Source: Desulfurellaceae bacterium bin18
GTDB taxonomy: Bacteria > Desulfobacterota > Binatia > Bin18
Length of the DNA: 64,000 bases
Assembly (NCBI GenBank): GCA_002238415.1
Contig: MPMI01000027.1
Location: forward strand, 1 to 64,000
Direction of reading: 5' to 3'
Notes under the pieces: model-generated
Told to the model about the DNA's origin: nothing
The model's database searches: none
Seen by the model: only the letters and a program-made list of their open reading frames with translations
Program-made: the position numbers and the translations under genes
Part shown: piece by piece, positions 52,275 through 61,235 of the stretch
Numbering within the stretch: position 1 is the first letter of the stretch
Layout of the letters: each line of letters starts with the position of its first letter

Positions 52275-52340
52275 TACGGTAGGCAGGTACTAGAAGGTGA
52301 ATTGCCATACGGTAGGCAGGTACTAGAAGGTGAATTGCCA
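52275..52340 (+). repeat. Two exact 33-bp tandem repeats
   Basis: Copies at 52275-52307 and 52308-52340. The period is 11 codons and the frame is that of the amidohydrolase gene, giving YGRQVLEGELP twice. Translation from ATG 52263 would add this to the N-terminus, but GGAGG before ATG 52371 is a better start. Confidence 0.8.
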
Positions 52341-52370
52341 TATGGACAGGTGATGCAGAAGGAGGCAACG

Positions 52371-53591
52371 ATGGCGATGGGACTGGACCAGGTGCAACCA
52401 GCGGCCCCGCTGGATTTTTTGATGATTGATGCCGACCACCATTATTATGAGCCGGATGATTGCTTCACGCGTCATATGGAATCAGCCTATGCCGACCGTG
52501 CGGTCAATATTCGCAGAGGCGAGGGCAAGTTTGGACGGGTGTATATCGGCGATGAACGTATGCGATTTTTTAGCGTCATTCCTGGTGACCACACGGGCGG
52601 GCCTGGCGCACTACAGAAATTTCTCAAGAGCCACTCAGGCGAGGGCGACGGCCTGGTCTCGGGCGAGACGGTCTCAGCGCCAACGTTTCCCGAATCAACA
52701 GACTCCAACGTGCGGTTGCGCAAGATGAATGAACAAGGGGTCGAGGCAGCCCTGATGCTTCCGACGCTGGGTGTCGGCATCGCACATGAGCTCCGCCACG
52801 AGCCGCAAGCCTTGTTCGCCAATTTGCGCGCGTTTAACCGTTGGCTCGAGGAGGACTGGAGCTTTGGGAAGGATGGCCGTCTCTATGGTATTCCCGTCCT
52901 GTCGCTTGTGGATATTGACCTCGCAGTCGCCGAACTCGAACGGGTTCTCGCCTTAGGCGCGCGAAGTGTGAACTTAACGCCAGGTCCGGTCAATGGGCAC
53001 TCACCGGCAGACCCGCTGTATGATCCGTTCTGGGCATGCTGTCAGGAAGCCGGCATTCCGGTTGTGTTTCATCTGGGCAATGACGGCCTGACCGAAATAT
53101 ACTCCTCACAATGGAGTGAGAACCCCTCCCCTCCGAGCCACCGGCTCAGTCCGTTCCAACGGGTGATCGCTTCGACGGAACGCGCGACGGCTGACACCCT
53201 GAGCGCGCTCGTGTTCCACAATCTGTTCGGTCGATTTCCGAGTTTGCAGGTCGTAAGCATTGAGAATGGGGCCACATGGATTGCGCCCTTACTCAAGGCT
53301 ATGGACCACGCGGCGCGGTTGTCAGGTCCACGAGATTGGACATTCGGCCATGCTCCGGACCGACCCAGCGAAATTTTCAAGCGACATATTAAAGTCTCTC
53401 CCTTTCCGGAAGAGGACATTCCCGCGCTGGTCGAGGTCCTCGGGCCAGAAAACGTGTTGGCCGGGTCCGACTGGCCGCATCCTGAGGGATGTGCTGAGCC
53501 GATTGATTATGTGGAAGGGCTGGAAGGCTTGTCACCTGAGGTAGTGCGTGCGGTGATGCGCGATAACACACAGAAGCTCTTTGGCGTCTAA
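52371..53591 (+). CDS. Amidohydrolase-2 family protein
   Basis: A 406-residue metal-dependent hydrolase/decarboxylase from MAMGLDQVQPAAP, with GGAGG upstream. The metal motif is DADHHYYEPDDCF, then GVEAALMLPTLGV and the C-terminal VLAGSDWPHPEG. Related in family to 45611-46738. It is followed by a Baeyer-Villiger monooxygenase gene, and the start of that gene's frame overlaps its 3' end, so the two may be cotranscribed. Decarboxylation or lactone/amide hydrolysis after BVMO action is possible but speculative. Confidence 0.92.
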   Translation: MAMGLDQVQPAAPLDFLMIDADHHYYEPDDCFTRHMESAYADRAVNIRRGEGKFGRVYIGDERMRFFSVIPGDHTGGPGALQKFLKSHSGEGDGLVSGETVSAPTFPESTDSNVRLRKMNEQGVEAALMLPTLGVGIAHELRHEPQALFANLRAFNRWLEEDWSFGKDGRLYGIPVLSLVDIDLAVAELERVLALGARSVNLTPGPVNGHSPADPLYDPFWACCQEAGIPVVFHLGNDGLTEIYSSQWSENPSPPSHRLSPFQRVIASTERATADTLSALVFHNLFGRFPSLQVVSIENGATWIAPLLKAMDHAARLSGPRDWTFGHAPDRPSEIFKRHIKVSPFPEEDIPALVEVLGPENVLAGSDWPHPEGCAEPIDYVEGLEGLSPEVVRAVMRDNTQKLFGV

Positions 53592-53655
53592 TCCGACCCC
53601 ACAGGTCAAACTGTGTTACCAACCCGTGGGGCCGTTCTCCTTAGGAGGGAACAGC

Positions 53656-55329
53656 ATGGCTCACATGGATCAACACTCACCCGAGCCGCAAGGCATCGGA
53701 GCGGTTGAGCACTATGACGTGGTGGTCATCGGGGCGGGCTTTGGCGGCCTGTATGCCCTGCACCATCTGCGCGGAATGGGTCTTTCGGTGCGCGTCTACG
53801 ACGGCGCTGCCGGTGTGGGCGGCACGTGGTGGTGGAACCGCTATCCCGGTGCACGGGTCGATTTTCCAGGCAGCCCCTTCTACTGCTACACGTTCTCAGA
53901 AGAGCTCGTACGGGAGTGGGACTGGCCCGAGACCCAGCCCGGTCAGCCCTCGGTGCTGGCCTATTTGGAGTACGTCGCCGACCGGTTCGACCTGCGCCGC
54001 GATATCCAGTTCGAAACCTGGATGCGCGACGCCTGCTACGACGAAGAGGCGCAACGCTGGAGGCTCGAAACCAGCGCCGGCGAGCGCATCTCGGCCCAGT
54101 TCCTGATCTGCGCGGTCGGCACCCTCTCGGCGACGCATAAGCCAGATATCCCAGGGCTCGACACCTTTGCCGGCGAGTGTTATCACACCGGCCGCTGGCC
54201 GCATGAGCCCGTCTCCTTTGCGGATAAGCGCGTCGGCGTGATCGGAACCGGCTCCTCGGGAGTGCAGGCGATTCCCGAGATCGCCCGCGAGGCGGCATAC
54301 CTGACGGTGTTTCAACGTACGCCGCAGTACAGCATCCCGGTCCGCAATCGCCCCATGGACCCCGAGTTGGTGCGGCAGGCCCGCGAGAACTGGGCCGCAA
54401 TCCGTGCGAAGATGACCGCGTCGCCCCTGGGCGCGCCGTTCGAGGTCTCCGAGCGCTCGGCCTTCGAAGATACGCCCGAGCAGCGTCAGGCGCTCTACGA
54501 AGAGCTCTGGCAGAAGGGTGGCTTCCATATCCTCTTTGGCAGCTATGCCGACATCCTGACCAATAAGGAGGCCAACCACACGCTGGCCGACTTTGTGCGC
54601 GGCAAGATCGGTGAGATCGTGCGCGACCCCGCGACCGCCGGGAAATTGATGCCCGACTACTATCTGGGTACCAAGCGCCAGCTCCTCGACAACGGCTATT
54701 ACGAAACCTTCAACCGCGACAACGTCGCTCTGGTCGACCTGCGCCAAGACCCGATTCAGGAGATCCTGCCCGAAGGCGTGCGCACCGCCAACAGCGAACA
54801 CCTGCTCGACATGCTCGTGCTGGCGACGGGCTTCGACGCCATCACCGGCGCGCTGCTGCGCCTCAACCCGAGGGGACGCGGCGGTGCCAGCCTTGAGGAG
54901 AAATGGCGCACGCGCTTCGACTCTTACCTCGGCATGACGGTGGCCGACTTCCCCAACCTGTTCATGATCCACGGCCCTGGGTCGCCCTCGGTGCTCTTCA
55001 ATATACCGCTCGGCGCTGAGCTCGAGTCGGCATGGATCGGCGATTGCGTGCGCTACCTGCGTAAACACGGTCTGGGCGCCATCGAGCCGACCCCCGACGC
55101 CGAGCAGCGCTGGGACCGAGAGGTCGCCGCGATCGCCAACGAGACGCTCTACCCCCTCACCGACTCGTGGTATACCGGGGCCAACATCCCGGGTAAGCAC
55201 CGCCAGTTCTGCGTGTACCTGGGCGGCCCCGACTACTTCCGGCGCCTTTCCGAGGTCGCCTCCCAGGGCTACGAGGGCTTCGTGTTCGAGCAGGGGGCCC
55301 GTCAACTGACCGAGAAACTCGCCAGCTAG
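53656..55329 (+). CDS. Baeyer-Villiger flavin monooxygenase (CHMO-like)
   Basis: A 557-residue class B flavin monooxygenase, the normal size for cyclohexanone monooxygenase relatives. FAD loop VVIGAGFGG; the BVMO fingerprint appears as FAGECYHTGRWPHEP, with Arg in the variable position; NADPH loop GVIGTGSSGVQ. It inserts oxygen next to a ketone to make an ester or lactone. TAGGAGGG precedes the ATG. Upstream is an amidohydrolase gene. Confidence 0.95.
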   Translation: MAHMDQHSPEPQGIGAVEHYDVVVIGAGFGGLYALHHLRGMGLSVRVYDGAAGVGGTWWWNRYPGARVDFPGSPFYCYTFSEELVREWDWPETQPGQPSVLAYLEYVADRFDLRRDIQFETWMRDACYDEEAQRWRLETSAGERISAQFLICAVGTLSATHKPDIPGLDTFAGECYHTGRWPHEPVSFADKRVGVIGTGSSGVQAIPEIAREAAYLTVFQRTPQYSIPVRNRPMDPELVRQARENWAAIRAKMTASPLGAPFEVSERSAFEDTPEQRQALYEELWQKGGFHILFGSYADILTNKEANHTLADFVRGKIGEIVRDPATAGKLMPDYYLGTKRQLLDNGYYETFNRDNVALVDLRQDPIQEILPEGVRTANSEHLLDMLVLATGFDAITGALLRLNPRGRGGASLEEKWRTRFDSYLGMTVADFPNLFMIHGPGSPSVLFNIPLGAELESAWIGDCVRYLRKHGLGAIEPTPDAEQRWDREVAAIANETLYPLTDSWYTGANIPGKHRQFCVYLGGPDYFRRLSEVASQGYEGFVFEQGARQLTEKLAS

Positions 55330-55518
55330 CGATTTCGTAAAGCCGCCTCGGGGGACGCCTCATTCGGCCTCATGCCGAGTGAAGTTCGTTTCCCACCCTG
55401 ATAACCCGACAGCCCCCCGCCGGTATTTATCGTTGGGGTCGTGTCCAGTACATTATGCGGGGCACAATGTAATCCCTGCCCTTCAAAAACTGTCGGGTAA
55501 TATTGGAAGGAGAGACTG

Positions 55519-56499
55519 GTGTACGATCCCAAGTTTGGATTACTTCTACCTGCGGACGACTTTACCGCTGCCAAGCAGGCGACCTTGCAGGCAGAAAGCA
55601 ACGGCTTTTACTCAGTATCGATGATCGATCACTTCTTTACTCCGCTCGGAGAACCTCAAACACCTATGTTTGAGTGCTATACAACGCTGACGGCTATTGC
55701 CGCGGTGACCGAGCGTATCCGCCTCACGCCATGCGTGACGTCCGTTTCGTTTCGCCCGCCGCCGATGTTGGCCAAAATTGCGTCTACCCTCGACAACATC
55801 AGCAACGGCCGTCTGACGCTCGGGTTAGGCGCGGGCTGGAAGCCGGACGAATACCACGCGCATGGCTATCCCTATCTCTCGAATCGGGAGCGATTGGATC
55901 AACTCGCGGAGGCCATTCAGGTAGTGAAGGCGATGTGGACCCAGGAAAAACCGAGCTTTCAGGGCAAGCATTTCTCGATTCACAACGCCTACAACAATCC
56001 CCGTCCCGTCCAGAAACCTCATCCGCCGCTGATGATTGGGGGCTCGGGCAGCGGTCTCCTCAAGATCGCCGCCGCCGAAGCGGATATTCTGAATATCAAC
56101 CCGCCGGTCTTTAATGGTAAAGATTATCCGAACGATCCGGCTATGACCTTGAAGTTCGACACGCCCTATCTGAAAAAGCGAATCGGCATGCTGCACGGCT
56201 ATATGGAAGAATGCGGGCGCGACCAAAAAGAGATAGAGTTGGGCTCTTTAATGGTACTCCACCTCACCCGAGACCCCGCAGACGCGGCGCTCGCCCAAAC
56301 CGCGACCTTTCTCGGCTTCCCCGATGCGGACGCCGCGCTCCGGTCGCCCCTGACCTTGATGGGTACGCCAGACAGGGTCAAACGGGAGATCCACACCCGC
56401 ATTAAGGAGATGGGTCTCACCTATACGATCGTTATCCCGGTCTCCCCCGAGTCTCATGAACTGTTTGTGAATGAGGTCATGCCTGAGTTTGTGTCGTGA
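55519..56499 (+). CDS. LLM-class F420/FMN oxidoreductase
   Basis: A 326-residue luciferase-like protein starting at GTG with AAGGAGAG upstream. Marks: FGLLLPADDFTAAKQATLQAE, TPCVTSVSFRPPPMLAKIASTLDNIS (bounds given), GRLTLGLGAGWKPDEYHAHG, PHPPLMIGGSGSG. The 'GLGAGW..E' motif is typical of F420-dependent MER-like proteins. It is followed by a methyltransferase and an amidohydrolase gene in the same direction with short gaps. Confidence 0.9.
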   Translation: MYDPKFGLLLPADDFTAAKQATLQAESNGFYSVSMIDHFFTPLGEPQTPMFECYTTLTAIAAVTERIRLTPCVTSVSFRPPPMLAKIASTLDNISNGRLTLGLGAGWKPDEYHAHGYPYLSNRERLDQLAEAIQVVKAMWTQEKPSFQGKHFSIHNAYNNPRPVQKPHPPLMIGGSGSGLLKIAAAEADILNINPPVFNGKDYPNDPAMTLKFDTPYLKKRIGMLHGYMEECGRDQKEIELGSLMVLHLTRDPADAALAQTATFLGFPDADAALRSPLTLMGTPDRVKREIHTRIKEMGLTYTIVIPVSPESHELFVNEVMPEFVS

Positions 56500-56530
56500 G
56501 GGGGCAGTGCCAGTCGAACGGAGAAAAACA

Positions 56531-57298
56531 GTGAGCGACATCAAGCAATCCATACACGATCAATTCGGTCGGGCAGCCGCCCAGTATAAAACCAGCCAGG
56601 TCCATGCCACAGGCGAGGATTTGGTCCGGATTGCCAAGCTGGTGCAACAGCAGGAGCAGCCGTACGCCCTGGATGCGGGCTGCGGAGCGGGCCATACCTC
56701 GGTGGCCATCGCTCCGCATAGCCGCCGGGTCGTCGCCCTTGACCTCACCCCGCATATGCTGGAACAGGTCGAGCAGTTGGCCGCCGAACGTGGATTCTCC
56801 CATATCGAAACGCGTCAGGGTGATGTCGAACAGATTCCGTTCGCCGATAACAGCTTCGACGTGGTGGTCTCCCGCTATAGCGCCCATCACTGGCCGGATC
56901 CCCTGACGGCGCTCCAAGAATGCCATCGCGTACTGAAGCCTGGCGGGCGATTTATCCTGAGCGATATTGTGTCGCCTGAAGAGCCGGCGTACGACACCTT
57001 TTTACAAACGTTCGAACTCCTGCGTGACGCCTCGCACGTCCGGGATCACACGGTTGCCCAGTGGCAGGCCATGTTTGAACGGAGCGGGTTTCAGTCACAT
57101 GTCGTTTCCGCCTGGCGTCTGCCGCTGGACTTCCAGGCCTGGACGGCACGGATGGCGACCCCACCCGAAAGAGTCGCCATGGTACAGCACTTGTATGATA
57201 ACGCGCCTGAGGAGATCCGAACGGCTTTCGCTATTCAAGACAATTATGATTTTGCCCTGTACGGAACGTTATTTGAGGCGACCCGTCAGGGCGGCTAG
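56531..57298 (+). CDS. Class I SAM-dependent methyltransferase
   Basis: A 255-residue UbiE/COQ5-type methyltransferase. A GTG start (VSDIKQSIHDQFGRAA) after GGAGAAAA is chosen, because the frame from 56471 overlaps the LLM gene. Motif I is ALDAGCGAGHTSVAIA; acidic loop VVALDLT; motif post I VEQIPFADNSFDVVVSRYSAHHW; then VLKPGGRF. The GAGHT and FD pairs are intact. It lies between an LLM gene and an amidohydrolase gene 12 bp downstream. The substrate is unknown. Confidence 0.92.
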   Translation: MSDIKQSIHDQFGRAAAQYKTSQVHATGEDLVRIAKLVQQQEQPYALDAGCGAGHTSVAIAPHSRRVVALDLTPHMLEQVEQLAAERGFSHIETRQGDVEQIPFADNSFDVVVSRYSAHHWPDPLTALQECHRVLKPGGRFILSDIVSPEEPAYDTFLQTFELLRDASHVRDHTVAQWQAMFERSGFQSHVVSAWRLPLDFQAWTARMATPPERVAMVQHLYDNAPEEIRTAFAIQDNYDFALYGTLFEATRQGG

Positions 57299-57310
57299 CG
57301 GGAGGCAGCC

Positions 57311-58537
57311 ATGGGCACGATAGTCTTACGCGATGGTGTCATTTTCGACGGCCACAGTCCCGAGTTGCTCGACGGGGCGGACGTCCTGATAGAAGACGGC
57401 GAAATCAAAGAGATCTCCGAACAGCCGCTCAAGGCTGCTAGCGCCCAGGAAGTCCGTCTGGACGGTCGTTTTCTCATGCCCGGTCTGATCGACGCCCACT
57501 TTCACGCCTATGCCGCCCATGTCAATCTCGCCAGCCTGGACGATTGGCCCATGTCGCTTTTGAGTCAACACGCCCGCACGCTACTGGAAGGCGCTCTACA
57601 GCGTGGCTTTACCAGCGTACGGGATGCGGCCGGAGCCGATTTTGGCCTGGCCGCCGCGGTTGAGCAGGGATTGATCAAGGGGCCCCGTCTCTTTTTCTCG
57701 GGCCGGGCCTTGAGCCAAACCGGCGGGCATGGCGATACGCGGCCGGTCAAACATTTTGAACCGTGCGCCTGCGGCTTTCAGGGCTGTCTGTCACAAGTAG
57801 CGGACGGGGTGGATGCGGTCCGCCGGGCGGCCCGGGAAGAACTGCGCAAAGGGGCACATCAGATCAAAATCATGGCCACGGGCGGCCTCTCCTCACCGAC
57901 CGACCCGGTGTGGATGCTGCAATACTCGGACGAGGAAATCCGCGCCGCGGTCGAGGAGGCGGCTTCGCGGCGCACCTATGTCATGGCCCACGCCTACACC
58001 GCGGAAGCCATTGCCCGCGTCGTCAAGCTGGGGGTGCGCTCAATCGAGCACGCCAATCTGATCGACCAGCCAACGGCAGCATTGGTCGCCCAGCACGGCG
58101 CATATGTCGTCCCCACCCTGGTGACGTATAAAACCCTCGGCGAGCTGGGCAAGGAGTTGGGCCTGCCCGAGGGCAATATCGCCAAGCTGAAAGAAATCCA
58201 GACTGCGGGACTGACCTCTCTTGAGCTGTGTCAGGCCGCCGGGATCAAGCTGGGCTACGGAACCGATCTGCTGGGGAGCTTGCACGCTCAGCAGTGCCGC
58301 GAGTTTCTGATCCGGCGGGAGGTTCTCAGCCCCATCGACATCCTGCGTTCGGCAACGACGATTAACGCCGAAATCCTGAACCAGTCGGGAAAACTTGGAA
58401 CGATCGCTCCGGGAGCATACGCCGACCTGGTTGTGTTTGATGGCAATCCGCTTGAAGACCTCGGCGTCTTACAGCCCGAGAACGGCGGTCCGCGGCTGAT
58501 CATGAAGGCCGGTGCGATCTACAAGAACTCGCTGTGA
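57311..58537 (+). CDS. Amidohydrolase (imidazolonepropionase/prolidase-like)
   Basis: A 408-residue cyclic amidohydrolase. Metal motif LIDAHFHAY (HxH), bridging Lys in KIMATGGL, His residues in VMAHAYT and SIEHANLI, and Asp in GYGTDLLG. These are the residues of the binuclear Sgx9260/Xaa-Pro dipeptidase group. Both short beta-sandwich ends are present. GGGAGG precedes the ATG, 12 bp after the methyltransferase. Confidence 0.93.
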   Translation: MGTIVLRDGVIFDGHSPELLDGADVLIEDGEIKEISEQPLKAASAQEVRLDGRFLMPGLIDAHFHAYAAHVNLASLDDWPMSLLSQHARTLLEGALQRGFTSVRDAAGADFGLAAAVEQGLIKGPRLFFSGRALSQTGGHGDTRPVKHFEPCACGFQGCLSQVADGVDAVRRAAREELRKGAHQIKIMATGGLSSPTDPVWMLQYSDEEIRAAVEEAASRRTYVMAHAYTAEAIARVVKLGVRSIEHANLIDQPTAALVAQHGAYVVPTLVTYKTLGELGKELGLPEGNIAKLKEIQTAGLTSLELCQAAGIKLGYGTDLLGSLHAQQCREFLIRREVLSPIDILRSATTINAEILNQSGKLGTIAPGAYADLVVFDGNPLEDLGVLQPENGGPRLIMKAGAIYKNSL

Positions 58538-58556
58538 CGATGCGGTTTATCCGCCA

Positions 58557-59051
58557 CTAGCCCTCCACCTGTTCGGCGAGCCGCTGGGCCGTATCGATCA
58601 ACGGTTGGGTCAGCGCCGCCACCTCGGGGTCGGCACACATCATAATCTTGTCCGGGTCCGCGGCGAGAGGATCAACATCCACATGGCGGTGCGCGATGCG
58701 CCACTGCCCAGCCTGTTTCACCAAACGGTCCACGTAGCGTCCCTGGCCGAAGATCTTATACCCCCCTGGGGTCGCCAGCGCGGCCAGGACGCTGACCTGT
58801 CCGGTCGCTTCATCCCCGTTGACCTCATACAGTAAGTTGCTGGTCATATGCCGACAGCGAATTTCCTGCACATGCACACGGGCATACTCGCGCAGTGCAG
58901 CATGACCGCGCACCACCCAGGTTGCGACCTGAAAGCCTCCGTCGGGGGTGAAGCACTGCACCCAGGCTTCCGGCTCCAGATTGTCTATCGCATGGGCATA
59001 GCGAGCACACAATTCTTGGATAGCGAGTTTCTCGATCCAGGTCTGTTCCAT
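58557..59051 (-). CDS. SnoaL/NTF2-like protein
   Basis: A protein of 164 residues from MEQTWIEKLAIQELCARYAHAIDN, the typical start of SnoaL-like ring-hydroxylase beta-like or cyclase proteins. Later parts are EAWVQCFTPDGGFQV, CRHMTSNLLYEVNGDEA and YVDRLVKQAGQWRIAHRHVDVD. The frame upstream to 59441 lies over the LLM gene and is rejected. Same fold as Rieske oxygenase beta subunits, but no alpha gene is beside it. Confidence 0.87.
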   Translation of the reverse strand: MEQTWIEKLAIQELCARYAHAIDNLEPEAWVQCFTPDGGFQVATWVVRGHAALREYARVHVQEIRCRHMTSNLLYEVNGDEATGQVSVLAALATPGGYKIFGQGRYVDRLVKQAGQWRIAHRHVDVDPLAADPDKIMMCADPEVAALTQPLIDTAQRLAEQVEG

Positions 59052-59222
59052 ACCGCACCTCTCTTTCTCCTCACTCTCTTTCATGAAGAGAGCGCCGGAT
59101 TCAAGAGCGAGACCTGAGGCAGTGCGACTCGTCTGAGGGACAGTCCCCTCCCATGCGGCGACAACACCTCGTTGCCAGTGCAGGAGGAATGGTGCTAGGG
59201 ATCGGGCAGGAGGGACCCCTCG

Positions 59223-60233
59223 ATGAATCGCTTCGGTATCTCTATGGGTGTCAGTCCCCGCGAGCCGCTCGTCAAGGTCGGGGAGCTGGCCAAAGCAATT
59301 GAGGCGAGAGGGTTTGAGACCCTGTGGTTCATTGATTTTCAGCTCGGTCTGAAGGATGTCTATACGAGCATGTCTCTGGCCGCTTTGGCGACCGAAAAGA
59401 TCGCCATCGGTCCGGCGGTGACGAATGTGATTACCCGGCACCCCACGGTCACTGCCAACGCCATAACCGCCCTGGATGAGCTTTCAGAGGAACGCGCCCT
59501 GTTGGGGCTGGGCGTGGGTTGGTCGGCCGTACAGGGGGCTGGCTGCAAACCGTCTACAGTGAATGAGGTTCGCGCCGGGATAAGCGCGTTCCGCCAGATG
59601 TTTACCGGCGAGGAGGTCGCCCTGTACGGTACGCGCGTTCAGCTTGCGACTGCCCGCCGTCAGATCCCGATCTACCTTGCGGCGGCACAGCCGCGCATGC
59701 TCCGCTTGTGCGGTGAAACCTGCGACGGACTCATCCTCATGGGGGCTGCCGAGCCTGACTTTTGTCACTGGCAGCTCAACTCTCTGTATGAAGGTTTGGA
59801 GAAGACGGGTCGAAACCGGAGCGAGCTCACCATCGACCTGTTTGTGACGATGAGCGTCAACGAGGATGAAAACCTGGCCCTCAACGACGTTCGCGCTTGG
59901 GCTACCAGTCAGGCGGCAACCTTCCGTACGTGGAAACATCTGCCCCCGGCCTGGGAGCGCTTTCGGCCGGATTTCGAACGCGCGGCGCAGCACTACCAAC
60001 TGGTTGAGCACTTGTCCTTACGAGCCGGTCACAAAGAAATTGTGAGTGATGAATTTGTGCAGTCCGTCGCCATTGCGGGCAATAGACGCACGTGTATCGA
60101 TCGACTGAACGAGTTGGCCCGGCTTGATATTGACCGGATCACGTTTGCTCTCCTGTCTGGGGGACGGATACGCCGCTTAGACGAGTTGGCAACCCATGTG
60201 ATGCCCGCCCTTGCCGGGGTCGAGCCGGGCTGA
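59223..60233 (+). CDS. LLM-class flavin oxidoreductase
   Basis: A 336-residue luciferase-like protein. NRFGISMGVSPREPLVKV, AIGPAVTNVITRHPTVTANAITALDELS (bounds given), ERALLGLGVGWSA, and IPIYLAAAQPRMLRLCGE. F420-type MER-like motifs dominate. AGGAGGG precedes the ATG. It is divergent from the SnoaL gene and converges on a cupin gene 3 bp away. Confidence 0.9.
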   Translation: MNRFGISMGVSPREPLVKVGELAKAIEARGFETLWFIDFQLGLKDVYTSMSLAALATEKIAIGPAVTNVITRHPTVTANAITALDELSEERALLGLGVGWSAVQGAGCKPSTVNEVRAGISAFRQMFTGEEVALYGTRVQLATARRQIPIYLAAAQPRMLRLCGETCDGLILMGAAEPDFCHWQLNSLYEGLEKTGRNRSELTIDLFVTMSVNEDENLALNDVRAWATSQAATFRTWKHLPPAWERFRPDFERAAQHYQLVEHLSLRAGHKEIVSDEFVQSVAIAGNRRTCIDRLNELARLDIDRITFALLSGGRIRRLDELATHVMPALAGVEPG

Positions 60234-60236
60234 GCA

Positions 60237-60575
60237 TTAGGTCAGTGGTACAAAATCGTATTCGCCGGCCTGCAAAACCAGGAACACAACCGACTCCTCC
60301 CCCGCGTTCGTCACAAGGTGGGGACGGCGTGGCACTACTGCATACGTCTCACCGGGTGCCAGGCAAACGTTTTCTTTGGGGTCTCGCATAAATATACGCA
60401 GGCGGCCGTGGAGAACGTAGAAGGTATCCTGGGCATCGGTATGGGAGTGCCAGGGGACTTTCTGGCTTGGGCTGAGTTGTAGTTCGGCGATCTGAAATCC
60501 CGGTCGCTCGGCGTGGTAGACCAGGCGCTCGACTTCCAATAGCGACCTCGGATTCTTGATCGGTTCCTTTTTCAT
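60237..60575 (-). CDS. Single-domain cupin
   Basis: A protein of 112 residues from MKKEPIKNPRSLLEVER, with GAGGAA upstream. The cupin motifs are HSHTDAQDTFYVLHGRL (metal His, His and Glu-like positions) and PGETYAVVPRRPHLVTNAG. The role may be small-molecule binding, isomerisation or dioxygenation. Converges on the LLM gene and is divergent from a RidA gene. Confidence 0.9.
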   Translation of the reverse strand: MKKEPIKNPRSLLEVERLVYHAERPGFQIAELQLSPSQKVPWHSHTDAQDTFYVLHGRLRIFMRDPKENVCLAPGETYAVVPRRPHLVTNAGEESVVFLVLQAGEYDFVPLT

Positions 60576-60766
60576 TGGCGTGTTCCTCGTTGGCTCGATC
60601 TCATGCGTAGATAGACCAAGAGAGACAGGCAAGGCAACGCTGGCCGCAACATGAAGTTCCGTCCGGCTTTGCAATACCGGGCGGGCTTGCACTATCCTGT
60701 GTCCGGCAATTGTTCACTCAGCTCTGCTCTGTCTGAAAAGAGAGAGCAAAAGAAGGAGGTGTCCGC

Positions 60767-61216
60767 ATGAAAAAAGAATCTATCAACCCCGACAACGTCT
60801 GGAAGCCGGAAGACTACTTCAATATCTACCACTCTCCCGGTTTACCTAAAGTCCCACCCGAAAAATCAGGCTGGGAACAGGCCGTTAAAAAGGGTAACTG
60901 GCTGTTTATCTCGGGCCAGACGCCGACCACGCCAGACGGAAAGACGGTTGCCACCGATATGCACGCCCAACTCCGACAGGCGCTACAAAACACCCGGAAT
61001 ATTGTCGAGACGGTGGGCGGTACGACCGATGACATTGTCTCGATCCGCTACTACTTCAAGGCCGGCTATATGGAGGAGGGGTTGGCTGCGCTGCGGGATT
61101 TGGGCGGCGAGTATTTTCAGAGCCCCTACCCCTCCACGACGTGCGTCGAGGTTGTGCGGGTGGCCTGGGCCGATCATCTCTTGGAGGTTGAGGCCATCGC
61201 CATGCTCGATGCGTGA
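60767..61216 (+). CDS. RidA-family deaminase-like protein
   Basis: A 149-residue Rid protein. NWLFISGQTPTTPDGKT, QALQNTRNIVETVGG and the last strand TTCVEVVRVAWADHLLEVEAIAM. The Arg that binds substrate in RidA is kept (R131). It has an N-terminal extension of about 20 residues (INPDNVWKPEDYF). AAGGAGGTG precedes the ATG. It converges on an MhpD-type hydratase gene. Confidence 0.9.
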   Translation: MKKESINPDNVWKPEDYFNIYHSPGLPKVPPEKSGWEQAVKKGNWLFISGQTPTTPDGKTVATDMHAQLRQALQNTRNIVETVGGTTDDIVSIRYYFKAGYMEEGLAALRDLGGEYFQSPYPSTTCVEVVRVAWADHLLEVEAIAMLDA

Positions 61217-61235
61217 GGGAAGCTCCCTCTACGTA

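Larger units (their letters stand above)
51836..52370. other. Repeat-rich intergenic region
   Basis: No gene is seen in 535 bp. It holds three imperfect tandem copies of a GGGCAACCACAGGG-type unit, a REP-like palindrome, a CCCTCTCCC/GGGAGAGGG-type hairpin region near 52190-52225, and two exact 33-bp tandem repeats before the amidohydrolase gene. Confidence 0.7.
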
